A DNA stretch of 64,000 nucleotides from Rhineura floridana (GCF_030035675.1 NC_084483.1:144309425-144373424); one strand, 5' to 3'. Counted from the first letter of the stretch, positions 11,427-23,300 are shown. Numbers and translations: made by a program. Notes: generated by a model from the sequence alone, not told the origin.

Positions 11427-12271
11427 AACCTCAGTTTCATCATTTTAGCTTCTAGTGACAGCTCTGGTTTAATTTGTTCTAACACCCAATTATTTGTCTT
11501 TTTCGCAGTCCATGGTATCTGCAAAGCTCTCCTCCAACCCATTTCAAATGAGTTGATTTTTCTCTTACCTGCTTTTTTCACTGTCCAACTTTCACATCCA
11601 TACATAGAGATCAGGATTACCATGGTCTGAATGATCCTGACTTTGGTGTTCAGTGATACGTCTTTGCATCTGAGGACCTTTTCTAGTTCTCCCATAGCTG
11701 TCCTCCCCAGTCCTAGCCTTCTTCTGATTTCTTGACTATTGTATACATTTTGGTTAAGGATTGTGCCAAGATATTGATAATCCTTGACAAGTTCAATCTC
11801 CTCGTTGTCAACTTTAAAGTTACATAAATCTTTTGTCATTACTTTAGTCTTTTTGACGTTCAGCTGTAGTCCAGCTTTTGTGCTTTCCTCTTTTAACATT
11901 CATCAGCATTCGTTTCAAATCATTACTGGTTTCTGCTAGTAGTATGGTATCGTCTGCATATCTTAAATTATTGATATTTCTCCCTCCAATTTTCACACCT
12001 TCTTCATTTTGCTCCAATCCCGCTTTCCGCATATGTTCTGTGTACAGATTAAACAAATAGGGTGATAAAATACACCCCTGTCTCACACTCTTTTCTATTG
12101 GGAACCAATTGGTTTCTCCATATTCTGTCCTTACAGTAGCCTCTTGTCGAGAGTGTAGGTTGTGCATCAGGACAATCAGATGCAGTGGCACCCCCATTTC
12201 TTTTAAAGCATTCCATAGTTTTTCATGATCTACACAGTCAAAGGCTTTGTTGTAATCTATAAAGCACAGGG

Positions 12272-12489
12272 TGACTAGGAGACCCCTATTCCTCTCACAA
12301 GACTACAGTTCTGAGTGGTTTAGCAGTCAATCCCACATCCAAGGGAAGTTTGGGAACTGTAGCTCTGTGAGGGGAATAGAGGTCTCCAACAACTCTTAGC
12401 ACGCTTAACAAACTACAATTACCATGATTCTTTGTGGGAAGCAATGACAGTTTACAATGGTATGACACTGCTTTGAATGTACCGTGCTG
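12272..12489. mobile_element. Right half of the MITE split by BovB
   Basis: It begins with GACTAGGAGACCCCTATTCC and ends with the arm CATGATTCTTTGTGGGAAGC, then ACAGTTTACAATGGTATGACACTGC, the inverted partner of the left half at 9,780-9,871. Compared with the whole copy at 30,911-31,196, only the BovB block separates the halves. Confidence 0.7.
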
Positions 12490-12599
12490 AGTGTTTTGGA
12501 TAAAATAAATTAAAATATATTTGAAACTATATTGCTAAATATGCAATATGCTACGTTGTGTTTGAATATTAAGGATGTGTTAAATGTAGGAATCCTCAG

Positions 12600-12935
12600 A
12601 GGGTGTTTACCATTGCCTCCCTTTGAGGCTAGTCCTCTCCAGCTGGCTAGGGCTTGCTCAGCTTCCCGCAGCTGCACAAGCCAACCCCTTCCTTGTCCAT
12701 AACTGCTAGCTGGGGGGCAAATGGGCTCCTTGGGAATATGCAGCTTGCCCACGACTGCACAGGTGGCAGGGCACGTAACCCCTGAGCCACTCACTGTGGG
12801 GATGATATTTAGCTGGCCCTTTATACCCAGGAGACACGAGCGGGGATTTGAACTCAGACTCTGGACTCCAAGCCAGGCTCTCCTCCACATTGTGCTTACC
12901 ATGAAAACTCTTGTCATAGGTAGACATAAGTCGGG
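12600..12935 (-). mobile_element. tRNA-derived SINE, old
   Basis: On the minus strand a pol III B-box-like word, GAGTTCAAATCCC, lies near 12,850, followed by SINE body sequence (CAGTGAGTGGCTCAGGGGTTACGTGCC) and ending near GGCAATGGTAAACACCC. No clean target duplication was found and the head is diverged, so this is an old copy. Family not named. Confidence 0.5.
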
Positions 12936-13284
12936 ATCATCTTGAAAGCAATCCATTTCCATTTTCTCCTTTTTTACATTTCATTTGTAAGTGTGGCACC
13001 CTGGTGGTCGTTAACGATCTGATTCCTTTCCCCTCCAATATCTTTTCATTTGTCCGATCTCCAGTTTGTTTATTTATGCTTTGCAGAGAATTATCAATAT
13101 TATAATCACAATTTATTCATGAGCCTCCACTGGTATCGATCTTTATCCTGAACTCTGTAATGATTGCCTGTTTACATTTCTTTTTAAGTGCACTACAGAG
13201 CGGACAGATTAAGGCAGATAATCAAGTCAGTGTCTTCTCCCCTGCTGCTTTCTGTCTGTCAGTTACAATCAACACTTCACTGAC

Positions 13285-13366
13285 ATTGGGGAATATTTAT
13301 TATTATTATTATTATTATTTGATTTATATCCCGCCCTTCCTCCCAGCAAGAGCCCAGGGCGGCAAG
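13285..13366 (-). mobile_element. L2-type LINE 3' tail
   Basis: The reverse complement reads GCCGCCCTGGGCTCTTGCTG, then GGGAGGAAGGGCGGGATATAAAT and AAT repeats. This is the same 3' end as the L2-like LINE at 4,550-4,606. The ATT microsatellite at 13,298-13,320 is its tail. Confidence 0.7.
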
Positions 13367-13369
13367 AGC

Positions 13370-15250
13370 TCACACAGAAAATAGATTGATAAAAGTATCA
13401 CTCACACTATCAATGATTTCACAGCGAATTTTTAAAAAAATGAATCAGAAAAAAAGAATGAATCGGAAACCAGGCGTGGAGAGTTGCTACTTCAAAATTC
13501 TCTCCACAAAGAGAGTATTAGAAATAATTAATCCGATGGCAAATCCAATTATTGCAGAAATGGAGCCCATCACTAGTTAAATGCTTCTATCTTCAGATGT
13601 ATTGTTTCTCACTATTATATGTAGTATTGAGTAGTGAAGAAAGAAATAGTCAATTAAAGATCAAGTGTTTTTAAAGTATTAACTGTCGAGGGGGGGTGAA
13701 GGGAGATGCTAGCACAGCTACCCTATGGAGGTTGGGAGGGGGGAAGAGTCAGTAATTGTCACTTTCTAAACTCTGCCAGACTCACAACAACCAGAGTGGT
13801 AAGTGTGTGTGGTGGGGAGATGCTTCTCCCCCCCAGCCTGCCACGGTCTGGTTTTTTATTTCCCTGCCATTGACTACAGTGTAAGAAAAAGAACAGTTTG
13901 AGGGCATGTTGGGAGGCTTTGGTTCCTATCGATCCAAGAGATCCCCCAATTCACACCCCCACACAAAGCAGGCCCCTCTCTTTAATCACAGCTGACACCA
14001 GAGCAGCAAGTGGCAGAGCAATGGCAGTGGCCATTTCCCTCACTACAAAAAAAGGCCCTCAGCAGCAGCAGACCTTCCTCTCCAACCATGGAAAGAAATT
14101 TCGCAACATCCGATAGCCTTCCCTCGGCTACTCTCCCCAGTAATTTAGGACTGCTATGTAATTCTTTAAACGTTTAATACTTAAACTAATTAGCTTAAAT
14201 GTTATTGTATTAACTAAAAAATCTAATTTTGAACATTGTTAGGTAAGGTTCTTATAAATGTGAATCATTCCCTGAACACTTATCCGGCTTTTACCCTGGC
14301 ATAACAGGGTCATCCTACTGTTACTTTATTTTGCAATTTCAGTTTAGAAGGTTGTGTGCTACGTAGGCAACTGGCCAATTCTTCCAGCATGATCAGCACC
14401 ACAGCTTCATGAAACGTCTAATCACAGCCAAACAATAGGCAGTTAATTGACAGAATTGTATGGGAATTGTATAGCATTTGTTTGCTTAAAGAACAGAATA
14501 TAAACCTAGAAAGATAGAGAATTTTGTTTCTTCCTTTGTCCCCCAGAAGCCTTTTTAAATTGCCTAAAGATAAAGACCTTAAAAGAAACACACTATTCCA
14601 AACTGAAACTTGGCAGCAGACAAAGTTAACACACTGATAGCGTTGTAATTTAAATCTACAGCAACCCACTCATTTCCCACATACTCATATACTGTAATTT
14701 GGTGTGACAACACCATATTAAATGCAGAGAGCTATCACCTCTAACATTATAGTTGAAGGTGCTGCAATTAGTCTTTTACAACATTTTGAAACTCATCCCA
14801 AATACTCCACTGTGAAAGCAGTTTGCATGGACTTTCAGAGACATGAACGTATCAGCACATAACCCCTGAAACCATGTTTTGTTTACACTGATCTAGAATT
14901 TGACACATTTTTGCTCAAGAGTTAAAGCACTTTAAAATATGATTGTGTATTCTTATTTGAGAGCATGCAGTTGCTAGACACAAACAAATGTAGCTTCAAA
15001 TGTGCTGTTTCCCTCATATTACATATTACTTAAAATACTCAGCAGTAGAAAGGATAGTTTTCTTATCATATTAGACAGATTACTATTATCCTATTTTCTG
15101 TCACTAAGAATATGGACACTGTACCACTACTTTCTATGATCAGCTGTAAGGAGAAAAGATACTACTGCAAAGTGGACACACTCTCACACGGAATATTTTG
15201 ATGTATTGTTGCATTATGTTATAAGCTGCTCCTGTTATAAGCAGGAGTAG
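13370..15250. other. Intergenic DNA, no gene recognised
   Basis: No coding frame, splice-bounded conserved peptide or named repeat could be supported here. It is mostly AT-rich, with a G-rich patch at 13,685-13,745. Short open frames carry no recognisable motif. Confidence 0.4.
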
Positions 15251-15254
15251 CAAA

Positions 15255-16310
15255 TGCAGTACCCCCACCCCGCACGCAACTGATGTGGACTACATTCAGT
15301 GATACGGGATTTTGGGGGGGAAATGAAATGGAATGTTTTGCTGTGCAAATTATTATGGTCTGTTTCCACAGTCACTTTTTTGCCATAGAGAAATTGATGG
15401 AATATTGTGCATCCAAACACTATTGCCAACATTTCCTTTTCTATTTGAGCATAGTACTATTGGGCCGCAGTCATTGCTTTAGAAGCATATGCAACAGGTG
15501 CGCCTCTTTGCAACAGTACAGCACCTAAGCCTGTAGAACTAGCGTCCACTGACAGAGTTACAGGTTCTTTCACATTATAATATTTCAAAACAGGAGTTTT
15601 TGTTAATAGTTCTTTCAACTGTGTGAATGCTGTTTCATGAACTGACATCCAGCAATATTCAACATCTTGGGCCAACAGCTGTCTTAAAGGGGTTGTTACT
15701 GTTACTGTTGACAAATTTGGGATAAACTTTGCTAGGTAAGTCACCATTCCTAGAAATCTTTGAAGATCAGCTTTGTTACTTGGACTGGGCATATCACTGA
15801 TGGCCTCTATTTTAGATGAATCAGGTTTTAGTCCTTCTTTGGTTAAGATGTGTCCTAGATATTTATTTCAGTCATGGCAAATTTGCATTTCACTTTGTTC
15901 AGTTTCAGATTCCTCTCTTGGCACCTGTCCAGAACTCTCTTCAGTCTCTCATCATGTTCCTGTTTGGTCTTCCCCCAAACCAGGATATCATCTATGTAGC
16001 ATGTGACCCCATCAATACCCTCAAATGTCTGTTGGATCATCCTCTGATAGACCACAGGAGCTGAAGAGATACCAAATGGCATTTTTGTAAATCGGTACCT
16101 GCCAAAAGGTGTATTAAATGTACATAGCCTGGAACTGTTGTCATCTAGCTGAATTTGCCAGAATCCACTACTGGCATCAAGAACAGTAAACAATTCTGCT
16201 TCTGCTAGCTTACTGGTAATTTCTTCTACAGTAGGCAATTGAAAATGTTCTCTTAAAATTGCTTTGTTAATATCTCTTGGAACTAAACATATTCTTATCT
16301 GGTCCTGATC
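15255..16310 (-). mobile_element. Ty3/Gypsy LTR retrotransposon pol fossil
   Basis: The minus strand carries part of a Ty3/Gypsy pol region: reverse transcriptase (with the YIDDILVW catalytic motif) and, downstream, the start of RNase H. No gag, protease, integrase or LTR was recognised next to it. It is broken, with about three or more breaks, and is only an internal fragment of about 1 kb. The protein-level similarity still visible suggests moderate rather than very great age. At 16,310 it abuts a BovB LINE in the same orientation. Confidence 0.85.
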
Positions 16311-17425
16311 AGTTCATGATCTGTACCGCAGTCTGCTCCTGGTCTTGTTTTTGCAGAAAGTATGGAACTTCTCCATCTTCTGTTACCAATTATGTAATCA
16401 ATTTGATTCCTGTATTGACCATCTGGTGATGTCGTGTGCAGTCGTCTTTTTGGTTGCTCAAAAAATGTGTTTGCAAGAAACAAATCATTGGCTTCACAGA
16501 ATTCAGTAAGTCTTTCTCCTGCTTCATTTGTCTCCTAAGCCCCATTTCCCCACAATTCCTAGTTCTTCTCTGTTCCCTACTTTTGCATTCCAGTCCCCCA
16601 TGATTACCAGCATATCTTGTTTTGGTGTGTGATCAATTTCTTCCTGTACTTCTGCGTAAAATCTCTCCAATTCTTCTTCTGTGTTTGATGTTGGAGTGTA
16701 GACTTGGATGATGGTTATGTTAATAGGTTTCCCATTTAATCTCATTGATATCACTCGCTCAGACCTTGCGTTGTAGCTCCTAATTGCTCTTGCTACATCA
16801 CTTCTCACTGTTAAAGCAACCGTTTCTTCTTGATTTCTCATTTCCTGCATAAAATATTTTGTAGTTGCCTGATTGAAAATGTCCCATTCCAGTCCATTTT
16901 AATTCACTCACACCAAGTATTGTAATGTTGATACGCTCCATTTCTTGCTTGACAATTTCTATCTTTCCCTGGTTCACGCTTCTCACATTCCATGTTCCTA
17001 TTGTGTGCATCGTACAACTCCGGACTCTCCTTTCGCATCTGTGCGCATCAGCCTCTGGGCTTCCTTTTGGCTTTGACCCAGCTGCATCATTAGTCACAGT
17101 GCTACTCGTACTTGTCCTTTGTTCTTCCCCAGTAGCTCGGTGAGTGCCTTCTGACCTGGGGGTCTCATCTTCCAGCACTATCTCATGTTGCATTTTGGAT
17201 ACTTTGTTCATAGGGTTTTCGTGGTAAGAGATATTCAGGGGTGGTTTACCATTGCCTTCCTCTGAGTTTGGATGCATCTTAGTCTGGTGTTTCAGCTTTG
17301 ACCATTCCGCCTTGGGTGCCCCTGCTAGGAGTCTAGCCTCTTGGTCTAGACTCCTGACGGCATTGCTCTCAGCTTCTTCAACACTCTCAAACCCCCTCAC
17401 CACGTTAAGGTGTGCATCCTAAAGG
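16311..17425 (-). mobile_element. BovB (RTE) LINE, 5' part with endonuclease
   Basis: Reading leftwards from 17,425, the sequence encodes the N-terminal region of BovB ORF2: a Glu/Ser-rich leader, then the APE endonuclease with IGTWNVRSVNQGK (about 16,990), LGVSELKWTGMG (about 16,900), LVIMGDWNAKVGN (about 16,590) and GADCGTDHEL (about 16,320). A frame change lies near 16,800-16,850, with further damage near 16,490-16,525. At the last motif the BovB sequence is cut off and joined to the Gypsy fossil, and the rest of BovB is not found beyond it. The join is therefore a deletion or rearrangement, not a simple insertion. Confidence 0.85.
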
Positions 17426-19034
17426 GGGAATGCTGCCTAGCCTAGTGTTTTATTCTTGAGCAAAACACTTTGTTTGTTGTTGCTCCCATGTTAGTTATGG
17501 CTGATATATACATAAGAAAGGAATTCAGGAGCTGCACCCTCCCAAAAAAGGTTTGGGCCATCCCAAATAATACACCCCCACTACTGAGTGCCTCCCATGA
17601 GACACCCCAGCATCCTCTCTAGCCCAGTGCTTAATTTTACACAAGTCATTCTCTAGCATGGTGCGCTCAACCCGATTACTGCCAATGTGGGTTTGTCCCG
17701 CAAAATAACACACCGTAGTAATACTGCATTGTCCTCCTTAAGCCAAATACATTAGCCATGGATTCTGTTCCAGCTGAATGGATAAAATCATGCAACAGTA
17801 GGTCAGGAGCTTATGAATCAATCACTTTACTTAACCACATTAACATAACCCATGTAGTAGTATGCAGCTAATAAAAGCACACAGAACAAATTATACCTCT
17901 TCTATGAAGATTCCTCTTGGTTAAGACAGGTAGTCAGTCCTTTTACCCCAGTAGTAAAGAGCAAAGATAGGTCAGCTCATTGCAGAGACCCAACCTCATG
18001 TCTGCTCTTTGGAGGAGAGAGGAAAACCAAGCACCCACTGTCATACACTGACTTTTTTTTTTTAAATGATGGTTTCTCTTCTGGGCTCCAGTTCAGGTTG
18101 GTTCTATGGTCCAATCTAAATATACACAAAGGTCAGCAGCAATTTCCCCTAGTAACAGCTTTCACAAGTGATTTTGAGCAAGGAGTCAGTTTAGCCTTTG
18201 CTCTAGATGTGACCCTTGGGCACAGTTCTTTGCATTTTCTGTATGTTGCACCAAGCATAGCTGTTGCTTGTGCATTAGCAAAATAATCAAAGCTGGGGTT
18301 ACTTCCCTTTTCCCCGATGTGTTTCCTGTAGAGGGCCAAGAGAATGGATGTTGTGCCTTACACCAGTTTAATCACGTATAGTTTATTCTTAGTTTATTCT
18401 TCTTCGGTAAATGTATTCTTGCCTTCAGTAAATGTATGTTTTACATTTAGTCCAATATGTACGCCATCATAAGACATTTTTGTGTCTATAGCCTTTCTCT
18501 AACATAGCTAGCCTTTTCTGCTCAGATTCATGTTCTCAGATGCTGGAGATCAGTTCTAGCCCTAAACTGGTAGTTCCAGTATTACTACACCTGGGTACCA
18601 TATACTGGGAGACTAATACCCTGACATTAATTGGTGTTCATTAGCAAAAAGACAGTAATTTTTACGCTTTGTATGGAACAGCCTGTTTCTTTCAGCAGTT
18701 GCATGAAGTAATCTGTGAAAAGTAAGCGTGGGCCTGAAGCACATGTACTTCAAAGCCAATTGAAGCTTACAAGTCCCACGATAATGTAATTCAGTTCTGG
18801 AGCACACCATTGGTCCCAGTTCTAACTGCCACACTCCTCAGAGAGACAATGCACCAAGGGAATGCTCCTACTATCACCATTTTTGCACTCTCTTTCCGTA
18901 GCATAGGAATGACTATCGAGCCTGCTGAGCCTACTGCCCGGTAAAATGAGCAAGTAAGAATGAGCAGAAGGGGCAAGAAGCTGCTCACCTTCTCACTCAA
19001 GGTGATGCAGCAAAAAGAAAGTCATATTTGTCAT
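17426..19034. other. Intergenic DNA, no gene recognised
   Basis: No gene could be supported. The block at 18,385-18,450 contains a short near-repeat (GTAAATGTATTCTTGCCTTC and CAGTAAATGTATGTTTTAC). Open frames of 60-75 codons here show no conserved motifs. Confidence 0.4.
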
Positions 19035-19690
19035 CCAGAGAGTGTGGGCGCACACTGGCAAATGGCGACTGTTCCTTGCAGCAGCTGCTGCTAGCTAACC
19101 TTGATCGGTTGCTGAGTGGTACCACTGCACAGAGCAACTTTCTCTTCAGGGTCTCAAGCAGAGATTTTTCATAATTGCCTACTACCTGACCTTTTTACCT
19201 GGAGATGCTGAAGACTGAATCTGGGACCTTCTGCATGCACGGCATGTGTTCTACTAAGGTGCAGTGGTGTAGTCATCTGGGGGTCTGAGACCCCCTACTT
19301 TTTGGGGAGTTGGGTCCCATCAGGGTCCCTGTGTCTCCAGCACCCTACAAGTCAATCAGCATGAAGGGGAGTGTGTAAGCCACCGAGAAGAGTCTTCTAA
19401 CACGCTTCCATGTCCTTTCCTGCCGATTGGAGCTAATCAGAGTGAAAGGCCAAATGTATCAGCCACTGAAAAGACTCTCTTCAGTAGCTAACACTCTCCC
19501 CTTTCATGCTTATTGGTTCCTAGGGGCATCGGTTGTTGTAGGAGAAGACAGTAACAAAGATCTCATTCTCAACCCATAGCAAAAAAAAGGGGGGGCATAG
19601 CTGTGACTATCATAAAGGGACCCTGCACTTCTGAATTTGTCACTATACTACTGCTAAGGTGTCCGTTCCCAAAGAGAGAGGGCAAGTGAG
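19035..19690 (-). mobile_element. tRNA-derived SINE interrupted by a hAT MITE
   Basis: The minus strand has the head of a widespread reptile SINE. Near 19,655-19,680 and 19,195-19,258 it reads, in order, ACCTTAGTAGAACACATGCC (A-box region), CATGCAGAAGGTCCCAGATTC (B-box region) and CATCTCCAGG. The body extends left to about 19,035. The A-box region is split at 19,262-19,653 by a MITE. The same SINE family occurs at 55,099-55,302. Confidence 0.65.
19262..19653 (-). mobile_element. hAT-type MITE, 392 bp, perfect 8-bp duplication
   Basis: It starts CAGTGGTGTAGTCA and ends TATACTACTG, which are near inverted copies, and is flanked by the identical 8-mer CTAAGGTG (19,254-19,261 and 19,654-19,661). 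An 8-bp duplication with CAG...CTG ends is the hAT signature. A longer relative in the opposite orientation lies at 59,417-60,384. No transposase frame is present. Confidence 0.9.
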
Positions 19691-20175
19691 CCAACAGAGG
19701 TGACCCCTGCAACCTGCCATTCGCTTGCACTCACCAGAGGAACACCTTCACCGTCTTCCTCCGAGTCTAACAGGAGGAGAAGAGCAGTGTTACTGCAAAG
19801 AGAGTGACCTGTTTAAACCTCCCAAGGCGCCCTCCTGCCTGAAGCTGAAGTGATTGGCGTCGATGGGAACATAGATCTGTGTAGAGATGCCCTACAGCGC
19901 TGAGCCCCGAGGCCCTACTAACAACGAACATTTCCACTGTGGCCCCTCTCTAACGACTCGGCCCTTCTTGCCCTCCATTTTGTGCTTCGTCTTCTGCGAA
20001 GTCAGCACGCGCTTCCAGCCACGAGACTCGGGCCCAATCAGAACACGGTCTCACGCGTTGCTGAAATCCCTGTGCTGCTTTCTATCGCAGGAGGAACCAA
20101 GGCCGGGAGGGGAGAGGCGGGGTATCTCATAGTAGCTCTGTATAGCGGGTGGGGTGATCGCCGCGCCAGTTGCTG

Positions 20176-20188
20176 GTCACGTGACGTC
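20176..20188 (+). promoter_or_regulatory. GTCACGTGAC palindrome overlapping a CRE
   Basis: The perfect 10-base palindrome GTCACGTGAC (20,176-20,185) matches the E-box class bound by USF and by TFEB/TFE3 (CLEAR element). It overlaps TGACGTC (20,182-20,188), most of a CRE for CREB/ATF. It lies about 170 bases upstream of the SCCPDH start codon in the CpG island. Binding is inferred from the motif only. Confidence 0.55.
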
Positions 20189-20248
20189 GAAGACCGCCCG
20201 AGGCTGGCGCGACGCGGGCTGGGGCCATCGGCCACGCCCCCCGCCTCT

Positions 20249-20272
20249 CAATAGAATGCGTCTATTCTATTG
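20249..20272. repeat. Perfect 9-bp inverted repeat with 6-bp loop
   Basis: CAATAGAAT, the spacer GCGTCT and ATTCTATTG form a perfect hairpin-capable palindrome 85 bases upstream of the SCCPDH ATG. It is an AT-rich island inside GC-rich promoter DNA. It may be a paired factor site or a 5' UTR hairpin, depending on where transcription starts. Confidence 0.7.
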
Positions 20273-20356
20273 ACGTTGAGGGCTGCAAACGGTTGCGCAG
20301 CATCTGTGGTCGTCGTCCTCTTCGCCGCGCGCTGACCGAGTGAAGTGCCTCGCCCC

Positions 20357-23300
20357 ATGGCGACCGGGCGGCCTTTCCAGCTGGTGGTCTTTGGAGCCTC
20401 GGGCTTCACGGGACAGTTCGTGGTCGAAGAGATCGCCCGGGTAGCTGCCGAGGATGAGCTGCGCGGCTCGCTGCGCTGGGCCGTGGCCGGCAGGAACCGG
20501 GAAAAGCTGCAGGCTGTGGTCGAAAAAGCGGCCGGGAAACTGGGTAAGAACGGGACGGAGCGTGCGGTGTAGCGTGGGGTTGTTCGTCGCCCTGTTTCGC
20601 TGTCTGACGGAGGGGGAAAGGTCAGCTCTGCCTTCGCTGCCCTATCTACTCCCTCTCTGGGGCTTTCCTCTTGAAATGGGAGGCAAACTGGTGGAGGTGG
20701 GCTCGCGCGGGCCACAGGTTCAAGAAAAGCTCCACTGTGTTCAGTCTTAAGCGTGCATAGGCTCGCGATCTAAGGCGAATGAACGGCTTGTTTGTCTCCG
20801 CCTTTTGTGCTCGCACGACAGGAGCAGAGAGCCGCACCGGGTCCTGTAAGCTTCCTTCCTGCAACAGGGATCCCTGTGGCTGACGACACGTCTCGGACAT
20901 TGGCGTTCATATTATGACTTAATTCCAGGGTGACGGAAGAAAGGAAGATGAGAGGATGTTATAGTCATAGGCTGCTGAGACGAGCATCAATTGATCGCTG
21001 CAAAACTGAGATAAAATGCCTGTCAGGCTGGTGACTTTGGTTGACAAGAGCCCTGCTAGGTCAGACCAAAAGGTCCCCTTAGCCCAGCATCTTCTTGCCC
21101 ACAGTGGCCAGCTGGGTGCCTCCAGTAGCCCACAAGTACTGAACCTGGGTGGTTGCGTTTAGCTGTCATGGCTAATAGCTGCTGATAGACTCATCCTGCG
21201 TGAATTTTGTCTAATTTGCTTTTAAAACTACCTAAGCTAGTGACCATAACCACATCTTGTTGACCTAGAGCAGGAGGGTGTGTTGGGGGAATATCACTGT
21301 GCATCCATTCTCATCTGTTTTCAAACTAGTGAGATGATTTCCATCCTGTTTGAGAGCAGGACAAATGACGGCAGCATATGACAATTATGCACGGCACAAA
21401 CATAGCACTTTTAAGCCCAAAGTGCTTTACCATTTTTTTGTGCTCCCTCTAACAGCAACTTTAGGAAGGAAGTCGCCAATGTTTGCATAAAACAATTGCC
21501 AGAGCCGTCCTAAAGAGGCAGATATGCTAGTGTATTTCCTGTGTAGATTAAGCTGCGTCTTCAATGCTTCTGGCCCAAGCAGGTGGGCAGTATAAACATT
21601 CGTTTTCTGCCCTTCCATTAACTCTTAGAGGGTGAGTTTAGTTATACCTGTATTTTTCATGATGTAAGTTACACAAAGATCCATGGGCAGAATCAGTGAA
21701 TGAAAGGAGTTAGGATGCTGTGTAACTTTGTTTATTCCTCTCCCTTCCTTTAACACATTCCTTTGTGCCCTCTGCATCATCTTACCTTACCCCAGCACTG
21801 CTGTCCCTCAGCCAGTGTAAGTAGGTACATCAGGGTAAGTCATTAATGCTTTCTATCAGGCTATAGGAGGGGGAGAAATGGGACTGCACAGTCTCTCCAT
21901 CAGTTCTGCTAAAAAACCAGCAACTGTTGGCTCCTCTCTCAGCTGCCACCTATAGTAGCCAATCCATCAGACTGCGACAGAGGGGTAAAAATGGAACTGC
22001 AGAACAACTTTTGGCTCCTTTCCAAATTTTTCCATTCCTGCTGTTCAGTACAGGATTTTTGTAACTAAAATTAGTGCCTGGATTTGTGTTTTTTCCTTCT
22101 CCCTCCTAGTCTCTTTTCCTTTTGTGTCATGTCTTAGATTGTGAGCCTGAGAACAAGGACCGTCTTCACACTGGTACTTGCAAGCTGGTGGCACCCGGTT
22201 GGCCACTATGAGAACAGGATGCTGGACTAGATGGGCCACTGGCCTGATCCAGCAGGCTCTTCTTATGTTCTTATGTTCTTAAGCTACTCTGGGAGCCTTT
22301 TTCAGCTGAAGAGTAGGATGTCTAATAATGATGATGATTTATGCCATTTTAAGGCTGGCTCAGCTGGGGTGGTGGGAAGATACTCCATATCCTCACTTCT
22401 CCCAGCCAGCGTGTCTAGGGATTAGGGTTGTGCCATGAGGCTGAGAAATAGCGAGGTGGGTATTGACACCTATCTGGGAGCAGCAAGGCTGAAGGGAGCA
22501 GCAGAGCCATCGCCACATCTGCAACCCTGCCACTCATGTTGGGCGGGGCAGAATGTGCCCTTTTTAGGTTGTCATAACAAAGAGACGAAGATCAGGTCCC
22601 TTACCGGTAGCTGGACCAATTTGGGATCCAGCGGATCCTTGGCTAGCCCAGCTCTGCCTCTTCTCAAAGGCACCCTAGAAAAGCCTTGCTTTGGGGGTTT
22701 CTGATCGCTACAGCCAGCAGTAGCTTCTGCCTGTCAGTTTTCACAGGGCTGCATCCAGACACCCTCCAGTACATTTGCATTTCTCTTTTAGTGCATGCAT
22801 GCTTTCTCTTGTTTAATTAACATTTCAGTATTCTTCTGGGTTCTTTGTAATTGCATGAACAGTGTGTGTTCCTTCACTTAGCTAATTCTTGATGTTGCAA
22901 CCTTCGTGTTTCTCCACGTGTTAATTGTATTACTTTGTCCTGACTTGTATGCCTTTTTTAGTTAGAGATTCCCACGCTTGGTTGGTACAATTGACTGAAG
23001 CATTGCTGCAGCTTTAGATTTCTTAGCCCACACAATTTTTCTTGTGAATATTCTTGTTGGTTCATTAATACGTATCAGTTGACACTTGCTGTATTCTTTT
23101 ACTTTACAGCCCAAGGTTTTCTGGGGCTGGTAACATGTTTTGGTTCTGATATTTTATGTATAAATGCCATCTTGCAAAAACACATAGAACTGAGATTGCT
23201 AATTTTAAAAGTAATTAAGGGAAAGCATACTATTTAAGCGGATCTTCAAAACCAGATTTGTTTCCTATTGTAAGCCAAAGGCTAAGATAGAAAGACATAT

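Larger units (their letters stand above)
9872..12271 (-). mobile_element. BovB (RTE) LINE, 3' part, split by a composite element
   Basis: Reading on the minus strand from 12,271, the sequence encodes BovB reverse transcriptase: FIDYNKAFDCVDHEKLWNA (outside the long open stretches), QGCILSPYLFN, LRYADDTILLAE, NVKKTKVM, YGCESWTVKKAGKR and IPWTAKKTNNWVLEQIKPELS. The tail ends at 9,872 in the usual BovB 3' end with AAC repeats. The reading frame shifts near 11,890. The coding sequence stops after MMKLR at 11,432 and resumes at 10,114 (LSYFGHIMR), because a 1.3-kb element sits between. The element is truncated at its 5' side and itself interrupts a MITE. Confidence 0.9.
19880..20760 (+). promoter_or_regulatory. 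SCCPDH: CpG-island promoter of SCCPDH
   Basis: GC and CpG content rise sharply here compared with the AT-rich flanks, and the block spans the first coding exon (20,357-20,543). It holds GC-box-like CCACGCCCCCCGCC at about 20,232, an overlapping E-box/CRE (20,176-20,188) and no TATA box close to the start. This fits a broad housekeeping-type promoter. The transcription start itself cannot be fixed by eye. Confidence 0.8.

Noticed and set aside
20345-20357. An upstream GTG start for SCCPDH
   Set aside because: The ATG at 20,357 sits in a good context and matches the family N-terminus MAT...RPF; a GTG start is not needed.
20248-20715. A 155-residue minus-strand frame over the SCCPDH first exon
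   Set aside because: It is a shadow in GC-rich DNA opposite a well-supported exon, with Ser/Thr/Pro-rich low-complexity composition and no domain.
22318-22340. Short ATGATG runs and other microsatellites as regulatory sites
   Set aside because: They are simple repeats with no conserved context; reported only where they form a LINE tail.
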